A DNA stretch of 64,000 nucleotides from Cyrtodaria siliqua (GCA_037043455.1 JAWPHD010011272.1:21430-85429); one strand, 5' to 3'; numbered from the stretch's first letter, positions 31,496-43,247 are shown. Notes: generated by a model from the letters alone, not told the origin. Numbers and translations: made by a program.

Positions 31496-32140
31496 TGTCT
31501 TGTCGTGACCTCAATGGTTTATTTTCCTGGCTTTCTAGGCTTTTTTTTCATTTATATATACACGAGCATCTTTGTGTTTTTCTTATATTGCCTATTAATG
31601 CTACCTTGTTGGTTAGAGAATAGTTCATGGCGAAGATTTCTTTATTTACACTGTCCCGTTGTATTGGGTTTACAGTAGGGAAAGGTTTGGTGCACCCTAG
31701 AACCTGGTTTAAACTCCCAGCGGCATGTTTTGCCACTGACCGTTCCAAGGCGGTAGCACTTTTGTCAACCCTGTTGTGTTTGTGATGTCTTATTTGGCCT
31801 TTTATTCATCTTTAAATGTGTTATTTGTTTGTTTGTGTGTTTGTGGTTGACTATCGTCCTTGAATGCTGCTTTTTCTGTTCGATTTTTATATCTATATTG
31901 AATCAGTAAGTGTGAGGTTTGGTGCACCCTATAAACGGTTTAAAACCCCAGTGGTCTACTTTGCCACTGACCGTTCCAAGGCGGTAGCCCTGTTGTCAAC
32001 CCTTCTGTGTTTGAGATGTCGTTTGCATTTATTATTAATTTTGCCTTCTTGTTTGTCTGTTTGCGTGCTTGTTTGTGTGTTTTGTGGTTGACTGTCCTCC
32101 TTGAATGCTACTTTCCCTGTCCGATCTTTTTATATTTCTT
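31496..32140 (+). mobile_element. PLE-1 3' UTRs, second and third tandem copies
   Basis: Second copy 31496-31895 (from TTGTCGTGACCTCAATGG to ATTTTTATATCTATATTGA) and third 31905-32140 (from GTGTGAGGTTTGGTGCACC to the CGATCTTTTTATATTTCTT tail), head-to-tail with 30993-31495. Confidence 0.8.
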
Positions 32141-32985
32141 TATTAAGAAGGCACACACTTGTCTAACACATAAGAAACATACAAGTAGTTTGGCAAATAT
32201 TAAGCGCGGCTCGAACGAACTGGCTGCCGGCAACATCAACATTATAATTATCACGGTCAACCTTTTAATATTTTCCAAAAAACAGGGCACGTCCCAAAAG
32301 CCCAATACTCTTAATGAAGCCCCAAAAAGGCTTAAATAAAAGAGGACATGGTCCAAAAGCCTTATATCCTTAATAAATTGGTACTTTGTGTACCATGTTA
32401 AGAATTAACATTTTTCATTAAAAAAATCTACCACTGAAATAAGAGATCGCATGTATTATCAGACTATACTTTGAGCATAAATAAATCCAAAATAAAGTGG
32501 AATATGTTCGTTTTTGTTTTTTTACGAGACAAATAGTTATATCTAGACAAAGACAGTATCTCCGAAAATATATTCAAATACCAAAGCATCATGCATTCAC
32601 ATTATGCCGGAATACATCTTAATATTTGAACTTCGTAAAATGTGAAATATTTAGGAAGAATATCCAATGACAACAATAAAAATTCAGGTCTTTTCTCAAC
32701 ATCAACATATACACTCACCAAATGTCTAGTATTCCAAGCTGAAAGGATTGTAACAATGCTGCACATGCATAATTATACTAATATTACAACTGCATATCTC
32801 GCTTACAACAGCTGAGTGTGCCTCAAAATAACTTTGGCTTTGTACTATTAATATCCTGTATTATCACATAACATGTGGTGTGGGAGAGTAATAACACCAC
32901 TCAATATTTTCGATATTCCATTAATGGTATAACATAACGTTAATGACGTCATGGACGGCACGCTAATGTACGTTTTCTGACGTAA
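32141..32985. other. No gene recognised
   Basis: Unique-looking AT-rich sequence. Open frames at 32007-32356 overlap PLE-1 UTR and are not credible. No RNA or repeat recognised. Confidence 0.4.
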
Positions 32986-32995
32986 TGTGACGTTA

Positions 32996-33172
32996 TAAGT
33001 TATGTAATAAATAGAATCTTACATTCGTTCTCATTCATTATTGAATATATTAAACGCGTTAGCAAAAATGATATAATGCTCGGCAAGAGCCTCGCATTAT
33101 ATCATTTTGCCAACTCGTTTAATAAATTCAATAATGAATGAGTACTCATGTAAGATCTTTTATTTATTACTT
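32996..33172. repeat. Long palindrome (~85 bp arms)
   Basis: Arms TTATGTAATAAATAGAATCTTACAT..TCATTCATTATTGAAT and ATTCAATAATGAATGAG..ATGTAAGATCTTTTATTTATTA enclose AATGATATAATGC..GCATTATATCATTTT, centred near 33085. A foldback/MITE-like element; would form a long hairpin. Confidence 0.8.
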
Positions 33173-33184
33173 TCCGTTTCTTTG

Positions 33185-33370
33185 GAACCATCGTGCCCAG
33201 TGTCTGCGGCTTTAAAGTAGAGTACCGGTAGAGCCCGTGCTAGGTGGCGTGGGTTGTGTTAAACCTTATACAACCTCTCATGAACAAACTTAATAGGAAC
33301 GAATCTGCTACTTTTCTCTTTGGTTTATGTTCCTTGCTTCAAAGGATTTCCGTTTTCAGTATTTATTGAA
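33185..33370 (+). repeat. R4 element
   Basis: GCGGCTTTAAAGTAGAGTACCGGTAGAGCC, GGTGGCGTGGGTTGTG..ACCTCTCATGAAC, CTTTTCTCTTTGGTTTATG and GGATTTCCGTTTTCAGTATTTATT. The stem 2 arms are degraded here. Confidence 0.65.
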
Positions 33371-33599
33371 AGAGTAGACATTTGTGTCCTGGTAACGACA
33401 AGCATACAATTGAAGGGCATAATGTAAAACAACATTTGTCCAAATATGCGTGTGCAAACTTCATACCATGTGCACTTATAGAACTTAATGCTTAGATACT
33501 ATATAATAATATATAATAATGATTCTATTGTTTCAATTTTTTAAATCTTGTTTATTCTAATAATAAAAGCATATAAACAGAAAAATAGGACAGAAGGAA

Positions 33600-34080
33600 A
33601 AATGGTTCTATAGAAAGCACGGCACCCAAACGTAAATACACCGTATATGTCATCACTGCACCACAAACAAAGTGTACATTAAATATACAATGAAAAGAAC
33701 AATATACAGCATATAGAGCGGTGAAACCAGGGTTACCGACAAGGAACGGTCAGTAAACAATATGGTCTACTGGTTAGCTTAAATCGATTTTATGTAAACA
33801 CAACCGCGCTATTATGCCCTAATTGACAAGGAAGTGTGAACAAAAGTTCTTCCCATTAACAGGAAATAATTTATATTAATTAAGAGTACATCCTTAGAAA
33901 TTATCAAACGATAAGCGTATATGTTGTTGTAAAAATATATAAAAGTACATAATTAGAAGCACCTCATGACCTATCCAGAAGTGTACTGAACTACCACAAC
34001 AAAATCATAGAGTCCCATGAGGTTGTCTGGTCATCGCACACGAGAAAAGTGAAGCGTTGTGACTGACTGTAGAGGATAAA
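33600..34080 (-). mobile_element. PLE-2 3' UTR and RT end
   Basis: GGTTCTATAGAAAGCACGGCACC, GGTGAAACCAGGGTTACCGACAAGG, CCAGAAGTGTACTGAAC and finally codons of the RT end (CATAGAGTCCCATGAGG, ACGCTTCACTTTTCTC complement). Confidence 0.7.
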
Positions 34081-34139
34081 CAAAAACACACATTCAAACG
34101 AAACAACCATACCTGAATGCATAATTATTTAGATGTATA

Positions 34140-34421
34140 GCACGGGACACATAAAAAACATAAATGAGTTGACAACAGGGGTATCGCATTGGAATGGTCA
34201 TTGGCAAAATGCCACTTGGGGTTAAAGCAGGTTCTAAAGTGCATCAAAAATCAGCCTTACCACACACGCAGAAACAAAGAACAACTTTAAAGATGAATAA
34301 AATGCCAAATTACAACATGTCGGGTGATCGCACTATCCAAGAGGAAAGCATAGTGGCGAACTTTTTATGGGTCAATTATTAAACATGCAGTGCGTTGCAA
34401 ACTGATAGGGTTAACACCTCT
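34140..34421 (-). mobile_element. PLE-1 fragments
   Basis: 34150-34255 is 3' UTR (GTTGACAACAGGGGTATCGC, CAGGTTCTAAAGTGCATC). 34260-34421 joins a tail piece to RT C-terminal codons (complement of the MLCFPLG..DPFTV region). A scrambled minus-strand copy. Confidence 0.6.
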
Positions 34422-34655
34422 TTTGATAAACTTTCCAAATATAAAAGTAATTTAAGGACTCTTCTGCGACAAGGACTATCACAACCTGACTTCTATAGTG
34501 ATGTGATTTATAAACTTCGTAAGATTCTTGGTCATGATCACTTTCATATTATCTTTGTTAAACTTCTTAACCCTTTTACAGTTCGCCACTATGCTTTCCT
34601 CTTTAATTGTACGATGACCGGACAGGCTGTGGACCCTATGATGACGCCTACCTAA
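34422..34655 (+). pseudogene. PLE-1 RT C-terminus
   Basis: About 75 codons from LSKYKSNLRTLLRQGLSQPD through FYSDVIYKLRKILGHDHFHII to PFTVRHYAFLFNC and TGQAVDPMMTPT, with a 16-codon internal deletion after FVKLL relative to the copy at 29982-30992. Confidence 0.8.
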
Positions 34656-35135
34656 AACCCATTGGGACGGTGGCGTTTGATGTTTGTCTATGATCTTTCT
34701 TGTTGTGCCCTTAATGGTTTATTCTCTTGTTGCTCTGACTTCTGCCAAGTCATTGAGTACCTTCATTGTGGCTTTCTAGGCTATTGTTTTTTGTATTATA
34801 TTTACAGGAGCATATTTGTGTTTTACTTATATTGCCTATTGATGCTGCCTTGTTGGTTAGAGATTAGATCATTGCGGGGATTTCTTTATTTACACTATCC
34901 TGTTTTAATGGGATGACAGAAGGGTAAGTGTGAGGTTTGGTGTACCCTAGAACCGGTTTAACCCCCAGTGGCCTACTTTGCCACTGACCATTCCAAAGCG
35001 GTTGATGTCGTTTGCATTTATTATTACTTTTGCATTCTTGTTTGTCTGTTTGCGTGTTCGTTTATGTGTTTTGTGGTTGATTGTCCTCCTTAAATGCTAC
35101 TTTCCCTGTCCGGTCTTTTTATATTTCTTTGTAAC
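34656..35135 (+). mobile_element. PLE-1 3' UTR
   Basis: Follows the RT end at 34655 and ends CTTTCCCTGTCCGGTCTTTTTATATTTCTTT. Closely matches 30993-31495. Confidence 0.85.
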
Positions 35136-36165
35136 ATATTTAATAACAACTATTGTTTTAAGTAATCATTACCAGGGATTATATAAAGTTTGTAAATCAC
35201 GTCAAAATAGTCCTTGTCGCGGAGGAGTTCAACACTTTGCCAAGATGTTTCGAAGATAATGGCAACGGTATTCCAGATCGTGCATCTCCTTAGTTATACA
35301 AAAGTTGCGAATATTAACTAAAATGGACTATAAGATACAAACTCTAGAAAAAATGAGGACGACAATCAACCACAAACACACACAGAAACAAAGAAGAACA
35401 AGTTTAAGGATGAATAAAAGGCCAAATAAGACATCCCAAACACAAAAAGGTTGACAATAGGGCTATCGCCTTGGAACGGTCAGTGGTTTAAACCAGGTTC
35501 TAGGGTGCACCAAACCTCACACTTACCCTGCTGTCATCCCAATCAAACGGGACAGAAAACCATAAAATAAGTACGCAATAACTTTGATGAAGCCAGAAAA
35601 AAAGAGAACAAACCGTTAAGCGTACGACCAGACAAGATCTAAGACAACCATAAATCGTTACCTTCCTTTTAGGCTTTAGTTAGACGTCACCATTTCGTTC
35701 AAAATATATAGGGTCATTGCACAATCAAAGAGAAACGCAAAGTGGTGAACTGTATATAGATCAACCACTAAAAATGAAGTACATTGCAAAATTATAATGT
35801 CATAACCTCTTTTGATATATTTCTAACACATTTGATAATGACTGTATAAATATGATCTTGACCAAGAATCTTACAAAGTTTGTAAATAATATCACCATAT
35901 AGATCAGGTTGTGATAGACCGTGTCGCAGAATAGTTCTTAAATTATTTTGTATTTTGAAAGTAGCCCATGGTTACGATAATAAAACTTTGCAAAGATATT
36001 TCGAAGTTTACGGTAATGGTAGTAATGGTAGTACTGATGGAGTAGCATTTTACTTATACTACAAGCTCTAGAAAAAATGAATCAACTGAAAAACATTTAC
36101 CCGATAGGATGTTGCTATGGGAACATCCCCGTTTAATTGGGGAATAGTTAATGTTATTACCTGAT
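35136..36165 (-). mobile_element. PLE-1 minus-strand copies, degenerate
   Basis: 35160-35330 is an RT fragment. 35335-35690 is 3' UTR from ACGACAATCAACCACAAAC to the GTACGACCAGACAAGATC block. 35690-36165 is RT C-terminal half with many small indels (complement of IYKL.KI and NPD.L). Confidence 0.7.
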
Positions 36166-36384
36166 CTCCTATATAAATGCTATATCGTCATTTCTTGCTA
36201 ATTCACTAAGGAAAAGACTGTTCCCGGTGAAAACGAACTGTTACCGGGCTTTAGTTTCGACTGTTTCCCTCACGTGCTGGAATTATGTTTGCATGACGTC
36301 ATGTTGCTTTTTTCACCATAGGTTCCCATTATAAAACAAATTTTCATTTTCACTGTTTCGTACAGTAACATTAATCAGGTAATA

Positions 36385-36570
36385 AAACAGTTATCACATG
36401 TGTGTTTGGGGAACAGTCAAAACTGTTTTCCCTTGGTGTCGGGGGATTTCAGTGTGAACTGTTTCCCTCGGCCTATCGGCCTCGGGAAACAGTTCTCACT
36501 GCCATCCCCTCCACCTCGGGAAAACAGTTTTGACTGTTCCCCAAACACACATGTGATAACTGTATAATGT
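36385..36570. repeat. Long palindrome (~85 bp arms)
   Basis: ACAGTTATCACATGTGTGTTTGGGGAACAG and its complement at 36540-36565 flank GAACTGTTTCCCTCGG CC-TATC-GG CCTCGGGAAACAGTTC at the centre (about 36478). Related CTGTT.CCCGGTG pieces lie just upstream (36210-36275). Confidence 0.8.
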
Positions 36571-36589
36571 CAACATTTAAACATATCTC

Positions 36590-36970
36590 TTTTCAATACA
36601 GGTTTGTCGATTAATTCTCCATTTAGAGTTGCAAATCGAGAAACGAAGCGACCGTTTCAGAAGTATTAGCGTTGTTGAGTTGAAATTCGTTATGATAAAT
36701 ATTTCTAACCATAGTAGAAAAGAAAGGACAGGAATTAGTGCTTCATATGTAATTGATCATAAGTAAAACAGTGACGCATTGTAGGCGCCAAACAATATTA
36801 CATTATTAGCTGCTTTATTAGCAGTAATTAAAACAAACTTAGATATAAAAGTCAAACAGAAACGAACAACAACTACAAATATGAATGAAAGGCAATATTT
36901 GACATCACAAACATAACATGGTTGACAATAGGGCTACCACATTGGAACGGTCAGAGGCAAAAAAGGCAAT
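36590..36970 (-). mobile_element. PLE-1 fragments
   Basis: 36595-36830 is a decayed RT fragment (complement of the NELQLNN and FFSTMV region). 36835-36970 is a 3' tail (AAAAGTCAAACAGAAACG, GTTGACAATAGGGCTACCACATTGG). Confidence 0.6.
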
Positions 36971-37219
36971 TTGCTATGAAATATTTGGATTCCCGATTTT
37001 AAATTAAGAGACAACAATCTAGATCTCGGAGGCAGCAAAGAGGGTTATGGTGTATACAAATCAATAAGGGTATCTACGCTTTTAAGAATTGACTTTTTCC
37101 AAGTGGAAAGTGAGTACTTGTCAAATTGTTCTACATGACACCATTTCATACTAACATCTCAAGGGATTAGGAGATACGAAAGGTATCAAAATCAATAATT
37201 GACGGCATTTTATTCTTCG

Positions 37220-37515
37220 AACCTTAGAAAACAAACGTATTTGTCGTGTTCGGCCGTTTCCAAAGGTCCACTATCATACTCTTTTCGTAAGATCCTTGGT
37301 CATAATCGCTTTCATACAATCTTTATTAAACTTGTTACACAGTTTATTAAAAGAGATTATCTTTGTGACTTTAAAGTAGAATATCGATTAAGCCGATGCT
37401 ATGAGCCGTGAGAGGTGTTGCACTTCACATTACCTCTCATGAACAGACTCAATAAAACCGAGTCTTTTATCTCTTGTTTGTGTTTGTTGCTTCCAATGGA
37501 TCCACTTTTCAGTAT
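37220..37515 (+). repeat. R3, PLE-1 and R4 fragments
   Basis: 37228-37283 R3 end (TTGTCGTGTTCGGCCGTTTCC), 37284-37362 PLE-1 RT piece (GTAAGATCCTTGGTCATAATC), 37363-37515 R4 with perfect hairpins TGAGAGGT / ACCTCTCA and AGACTC / GAGTCT. Confidence 0.7.
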
Positions 37516-38105
37516 TTATGACGCTATCATTTTGCAACATACAACATACAACATGTTTAGTGGTTGACCCATTTACAGTTGGCCCCTATGCTTTCCTTTT
37601 TGATTGTGCGATGACAGGACCGAGTGTGAACCCTATGATGACGTCTACCAAAATCCTCAAAGGACGGTAGCGTCTGATGCTTGTCTTAAATGTTGTCTTT
37701 TTGTACCCTTAATGGTTTGTTTTCTTGTTGATCTGGCTTCTGCCAAGTCATTAAATACTTGCTTTGTGGCTTTCTAGGCTTCTTTTTTTAATCATATTTA
37801 CATGATCATTTATATGTTATACTTATATTGCCTATTAATGCTGCATTGTTTGTTAGAGAATATAACCTGGCGGGGATATCTCTGTTTACACTGTGCCGTT
37901 TAATTTAGATGACAGTACGGTAAGAGTGATTTTTGGCGCACCCTAGCACCTGGCTTAAACCCCCAGCGGCCCTTTTTGACACTGACCGTTCCACGGCAGT
38001 AGCCATATTGTCAAGCTGTCGTGCCTTGCCGTTTAGTCATGCGTGCTTTTGGTTGACTATGGTCCTTGAATGCTGCATTTCCTGTTCGACTTTTATATCT
38101 ACTAT
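37516..38105 (+). mobile_element. PLE-1 RT end plus 3' UTR
   Basis: RT end from ATCATTTTGCAACATAC (with an AACATACAACATACAACAT slip) through DPFTV-like codons to CCTATGATGACGTCTACC, then 3' UTR to TTCCTGTTCGACTTTTATATCTAC. Confidence 0.75.
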
Positions 38106-38284
38106 AACAGTGGTATTGCTTTTAAACATATTATTCCACATAATATAAGACTTTCGGATACATTTATTTTTAAAAAATATTTTGGAATATAATGAATAAC
38201 ACGATTATCTCAAAAAATGCTTAGTATATCAATAAAAGAAATACACTTATGAAGATACAGTTTGTTTTAGAAAATATCTGACAC

Positions 38285-38560
38285 GAGCGGACTCCTTTTT
38301 AATATGGTGTCGGCTTCCTCGTCGGTCAAATGGACAAGGAATTGATACCTGAAAGCATAGAGTGCTTTCCATATTGTTTAACATAGCATGTACATTAGCA
38401 ACTGAAATAGTTCTACGTAATTTCCGTTTGATGTTACCGTTACGTCTACGACCACGAGACCTAGATTTACGCGTTCGAATAGCAAATATAGCAAATATTA
38501 ATATTAGGCTCTTTCGAAATATGACCTCGATAATACATATTATCCTTAAGGTCCAATGAA
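38285..38560 (-). other. Basic open segment, possible exon
   Basis: The minus strand is open without stops for about 95 codons and encodes a strongly basic run (RTRKSRSRGRRRNGNIKRK, then LRRTISVANVHAMLNNMEST). A possible donor CAG-GTATCA lies near 38354. There is no upstream Met in frame and no recognisable family. The region carries none of the repeat families. Could be chance. Confidence 0.2.
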
Positions 38561-39744
38561 CATGGTTTCTGAACGTTTTTCATATTTGAATTATTTTTTC
38601 CCATAAACACGTGTTCTATTTACATTGTTTATGGATCATCTATCTATTTTTCTAATTGATTAAATATCGTAGCGAACACATGTGCCCTTAAGCGTTCGTG
38701 GGTGTGTAAGAAGAGCGTGTTTGAGAGCGTGCGTGCATGTGAGAAAAAAGACACAACAACAATTATTGAATCACATATTTGTACGTAGAATATAAAACTG
38801 AGAGAACAATGTATGTATGGTATTATATGTCAGGTAAACCGGGCTAAAACAACTCTAAAATAGTGATTAATGTAATGTATATATAGACTTAAAACACTAT
38901 AAGATAGAGATGTATGAATAAAAACTATAGTAAAACTAAATCTATGTCACACACTAGTATGTATCAATTTTAACAATTTGGACATAGACATTTTTTGTAC
39001 TTATCAAATGCTCGAAAAACTTGCTATGCTAGAACTGTATGAATAAGAACCTTTGATGATGAATTGGTTGCATATTATAAATGTTACATACTGTAAAATA
39101 TTTGAAATAATAAAATTCATTATAAAAAAAAATATCGTTTATTTTTTGTAAACTTGTGTAACTATTTGAACCAAAGTTTTAAAGCTAGTATGGTGATTCT
39201 ATGGTGGTTCTCACCCAGAACACTGTAAAATAAATCAGTTGAATGTCCGGATATCTGAGTAATTTCTGGATACGTTTTTTGTTCCACAACATTTTATGTA
39301 TAAAAATAAATATACGTACGACACACGTATACATTTACACAGATATATAAAGGCACACATTGGGGCAAGAATACAATTACATAGACAAACAATACAATAG
39401 ATACAAAAATAAACATAGACACAACAATATCAATATATATACATAGATATATAAAGCACTAACATGTACCATGTGAATCCTAGTACTGTTTCGATAATAT
39501 GCAGTATTGTTTAGAAATAGTAAAATCGTGATTCTTTCTAATTATGGGTCATCGACTATAAATCAGTTTGCAAATACGATATATAATATCCATTATAATT
39601 TCACAATATGTTATACTATCAATTCGTAAATTAACATCGGGTGATTGCTGATTTTTTTCCTCATTTTGGTACATTAATCAATTAAAATGGAAAACTCACC
39701 TAAATCATCTCTTGTATTGCTCATTATCTTATATTAAGAAAAAA
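38561..39744. other. No gene recognised
   Basis: AT-rich unique-looking sequence with no supported frames. Confidence 0.4.
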
Positions 39745-40080
39745 AAGAAAGATATAAAAGTCCGGCAGGGGAAAGTAACATTCAATGACGACAGTCAACC
39801 ACAAAACACAAAAACAAACACGCAAACAGACAAACGAGAAGGCAAAAGTAATAAAAAATGCAAACGACATCACAAACACAAACGGGTTGACAATAGAATT
39901 TCCGCCTTGGAACGGTCAGTGGCCAAAAAGCCCACTGGGGATTTTAACCAGGTTTTAGGGTGCACCAAACCTCACACTTACCCTACTGTCATCCCAATTA
40001 AACGGGACAGTGTAAATAGAGAAATCCCCGCCATCAAATATTCTCTAACCAACAAGGCAGCGTTAAAAGGCTGTAAATAT
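39745..40080 (-). mobile_element. PLE-1 3' UTR copy
   Basis: AAAGATATAAAAGTCCGGCAGG to CAACAAGGCAGCGTTAAAAGGC, minus orientation. The 131-codon frame across it is an artefact of the UTR. Confidence 0.85.
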
Positions 40081-40489
40081 ATGTATCTTTCAAAATCAAA
40101 ATCTTGAAAATTATCGTCTTCTTTCCTCTGCCAAAGATTTTATTTTACTATAGAACCTATGGATAAAAACCGAGAACCACAAATTTTATCACTACTGAAA
40201 AAATTTATCTCAACATCTCTGCAATGGAAAATTATGAATTGATATGAGGTTTCATTCCAGTTTCAGTGCTGGCCGCCGCACCACAAGTTCAGCTAGAATG
40301 TGTATCAATTTATTTATTTTTGGTAGGGGTCACATACACATGAGATTAAAAAAAATCAACCAGTGAAATATCTGTTAATTATACTTGAAATTGCAGATAT
40401 TGGATCAATGAATAGTTTAAGCGTAACGACTTGTAAATTACGTTTATCTCAAGACCACGGACAAAATCATTACATTGGGATCCTATGCG

Positions 40490-40955
40490 AAATTAATTGC
40501 GACGAGCAGAACTAGATCGATTTTTCCGTAGCACACCCAGTTTGATCAGCAGAACTAACACATCGATTTCTGTAACGCGCCTAGCTAGATAAACAGAACT
40601 ACCACGTCAATTTTCGTAACACGCCGAGCTAGATCAGTCGAACTACAATGTAAATTTTTTCGTAACATGCCGAGCTAGATCAACAGAACTACCACGTCAA
40701 TTTACGTAACACGCCGAGCTAGATCATGACAGCTACCACGTCAATTTCCGTAACACGCCGTGCTAGATCAGCAGAACTACCATGTCGATTTGCGTAAACG
40801 CCGAGCTAGATCAGCTACCACGTCAATTCATGTAACACTCCGAGCTTGACTAGCAGAACTACCACGTCAATCTCTGTAACACGCCGAGCTAAATTAGCAG
40901 AGCGACCGCGTCGACTTCCGTTCTACGTCAAGCTAGATCAGCAGACCTACCACGC
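40490..40955 (-). repeat. ~44-60 bp tandem array, left arm of inverted duplication
   Basis: Repeated AGAACTACCACGTCAATTT, CGTAACACGCCGAGCTAGAT. It is the reverse complement of the array at 53985-55010, marking the outer end of the GR4/GR5 inverted duplication. Confidence 0.85.
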
Positions 40956-41365
40956 AGTGTTCTGAGTATTGTTTAATCACCTTTAGGATATGTTGCCTGC
41001 TTTTTAATTTAGTCTTTTGATTGTTACATGTAATACGCAGGCTTCATAAATTCTGCTCCAAACTAAATTTCATTTTGTTTATTTCGCACATTGTTTTCTC
41101 GTTTATGGCAAAGCGTTCTGTTAACAACTGGGACCATACGCCGCTGACCATGGAATGGTGTGAAAACACCTCATTGAAGGTTCCATTTTCACCGTCATAT
41201 GCATATCATCTTCGGGATGGCTCAAATTTCTCTACTGTTGACTTTTTTAAATATTGACTTCTGTTCAACTCGGGGCGTGAACGGTAGCAAGCAATTTTGA
41301 CTATCGTTCATGAACAGTCTCAATCAAACCGAGTCTGCAATATTTTTTGTATTTATCGTGTATCG
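40956..41365 (+). repeat. R3 element
   Basis: TTCTGAGTATTGTTTAATCACC, GATACGCAGGCTTCATAA, GACCATACGCCGCTGACCATGG, CATCTTCGGGATGG, hairpin TGAACGGTAG..CTATCGTTCA and CAGTCTC / CGAGTCTG. Confidence 0.75.
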
Positions 41366-41661
41366 AAAAGTGGCGAGGCAGTTCCATTGGGAGTTTAACC
41401 GTCGAAAAATACAAACATATTTTGATCAACGGCGTATATAGGGTAAAGAAACAATAAAAACAAAAAAACAACAACAACAACAACAGCAGACAACGTAAGT
41501 ATGGTCCTTTAACATGGAACAATATATTCTAACTATAAATCATAGTATGCACAGGTATTTTGCAAGCAGCGCATTTATTTAAATATACGAGGTAATGTAT
41601 GATGATATATGCATTGCAAAACATCTGCAAATTGATTACCACATTTGAGAAGTTTGTGTAT

Positions 41662-41764
41662 AGGTGTGAAAGTTAGGTCAAACGAGCAGTTTTGCATATT
41701 AGTTTTAGTTATTCTAATGATATCGGTTAGTCATTAATTAAAGGACCGATGCAGTAGTATATAA
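41662..41764 (+). promoter_or_regulatory. GR4 core promoter
   Basis: AGGTGTGAAA (41662-41671), TTTGCATATT (41691-41700), GGACCGATG (41743-41751, as in GR2) and TATATAA (41758-41764). The distal box is farther from TATA than in the other copies. Confidence 0.65.
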
Positions 41765-41797
41765 GCGGATCTGTTTTAAACCACAATCACTCTAAAG
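41765..41797 (+). other. GR4 exon 1 (5' UTR), approximate
   Basis: Short exon estimated to end CACTCTAAAG before a donor GTAGCG at 41798. The donor's +4 to +6 positions are the first bases of the adjoining SINE. The start lies about 25-30 bp after TATA. Confidence 0.45.
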
Positions 41798-41800
41798 GTA

Positions 41801-41990
41801 GCGCCGTGGTGTAATGGTTAGCATTGCGGCTTAGTAACCCAGGGATCGCGCGTTCAATCCCAGCCAGGACCGAATTTGGGTTAATTATCGAAATATTTCA
41901 AAAGTATTTCCTACCTTACCAGTCCTTCGGATGAGACTTAAAATCTAGGCCTGCTCGCTAAAATGTTTAGTGCAATACAGCGAGTTGCTT
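41801..41990 (+). mobile_element. tRNA-derived SINE
   Basis: tRNA-like head with A box TGGTGTAATGG (41807-41817) and B box GTTCAATCC (41852-41860), followed by CCTTACCAGTCCTTCGGATGAGACTTAAA, a core shared by animal SINEs. The acceptor ends do not pair, so it is not a tRNA gene. Inserted 3 bp after the GR4 exon 1 donor. Confidence 0.75.
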
Positions 41991-42265
41991 CCAGGGGATC
42001 CACTTTTCAGTATTTATTTACTTTCAAATTAGTGTTTGTGTCGTGCTGTGTGGCGGCTGTATGAAGTCGCCCCGATTACAATTTGGGATCAGCAAGCCCA
42101 ATATTTAGAGTTTTAAAGTAAACTATCGCCTAAGCACCAGAGAGGTGTTGCGTCTTATATTAACTCTCATGAACACACTCAATACAACCGAGTCTGCTAC
42201 TTTTCTCTTTTGTTTGTGTTTGTTGCTTTCAAGAGATCCCTTTTTCAGTATTTATTTACATATAA
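41990..42265 (+). repeat. R4 element, two units
   Basis: GTTGCTTCCAGGGGATCCACTTTTCAGTATTTATT, AAGCCCAATATTTAGAGTTTTAAAGTA, GAGAGGTGTTGCGTCTTATATTAACTCTC, CAATACAACCGAGTCTGC, then a second GTTGCTTTCAAGAGATCCC end. Confidence 0.7.
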
Positions 42266-42489
42266 TATATGTTATATAAGTAATGTTTATCTTACATAAA
42301 ATACCGATAACAGCTTATTGCATGAATTTCAAGATAAGAAAATTTGCAATACATCCAATGAGTTAAATATATTGTGTTTGACTAATACCTGATCGACGGG
42401 GCTTTAAGATCATCATAGACCCGTGATTTTTGAGTTTTAATGTACCGATCACAAGGGATTAAATACCCAACAGAAATATGCTGTTTATC

Positions 42490-42740
42490 TAAGCTAACCA
42501 GTAGGCCATATTGTCTGCTAACCGATTAAGTAGGTCACCTTGTCTTCATCACTATTTGTGTTGTGTATTGTCCCTTACATTGGATATTTAATTTGCTCTT
42601 TGTGGTACAGGGCGGACAAACTGTGTCATTGCGCTTGGGTGCTGTGGTTCGACCATTTTTCTCATTTTATACTCTTGTTGGAATGTTTTGGCAATGTGAT
42701 TGATTCTTATCCGACACAGTCTTTTTTTTAACCAAATGCT
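42490..42740 (+). mobile_element. PLE-2 3' tail
   Basis: AGCTAACCAGTAGGCCATATTG, CACCTTGTCTTCATCAC and CATTGCGCTTGGGTGCTGTGG. Lies in GR4 intron 1. Confidence 0.65.
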
Positions 42741-42779
42741 CCGACTTCCGTTTTATATCTAATATTTTATATTAATAAC

Positions 42780-43239
42780 GCGATATTATACAATATACAA
42801 TACATTTTCTCACAAATTACGTTTTTATCATCACAATAAATATCAATATCAAGCTAAACCCATTGTTAATAACTTCATTTTTCTGTATGAATAACATTGT
42901 AACAAATATGATTGCAAATTTGTTTAGCTGATTTTCTCGCGTTTAACGAAGTAGTAAACGTCTTATTTTTTTGGAAACTGACATCATGCAAAAACCTTAT
43001 CAATAACCAAACAATATTATAACTTAGTCTATAAAGCTTACACATTGGAAATCGAATTTCCTACCAAGTTCTTAGTGTCTGCTGAGCAACCTTTTACCAA
43101 AACCTAAATCGTTCTGAGTACTCGTATTTTATTCACTTTAAAGTGGTTAGATCATCAGACATATATGTATGATTAGTCAAATACCTTGGTTACAACAAAG
43201 TTAAGTGTAAAACTACCATGAAACACCTTCATATTGCAG
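42780..43239 (+). other. GR4 intron 1, part shared with GR5
   Basis: Sequence from TATTATACAATATAC to the acceptor CATATTGCAG. 42840-43130 is the inverted counterpart of 51830-52130 (ACTTCGTT..CGAGAAAA, CCAATGTG, TCAGAACGATT blocks). Confidence 0.7.
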
Positions 43240-43247
43240 CCCAAACC

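Noticed and set aside
39712..40107. 131-codon plus frame
   Set aside because: Lies on the antisense of a PLE-1 3' UTR copy; the same frame is broken in other copies.
41801..41872. tRNA gene
   Set aside because: A and B boxes are present but the acceptor stem does not pair and a SINE body follows.
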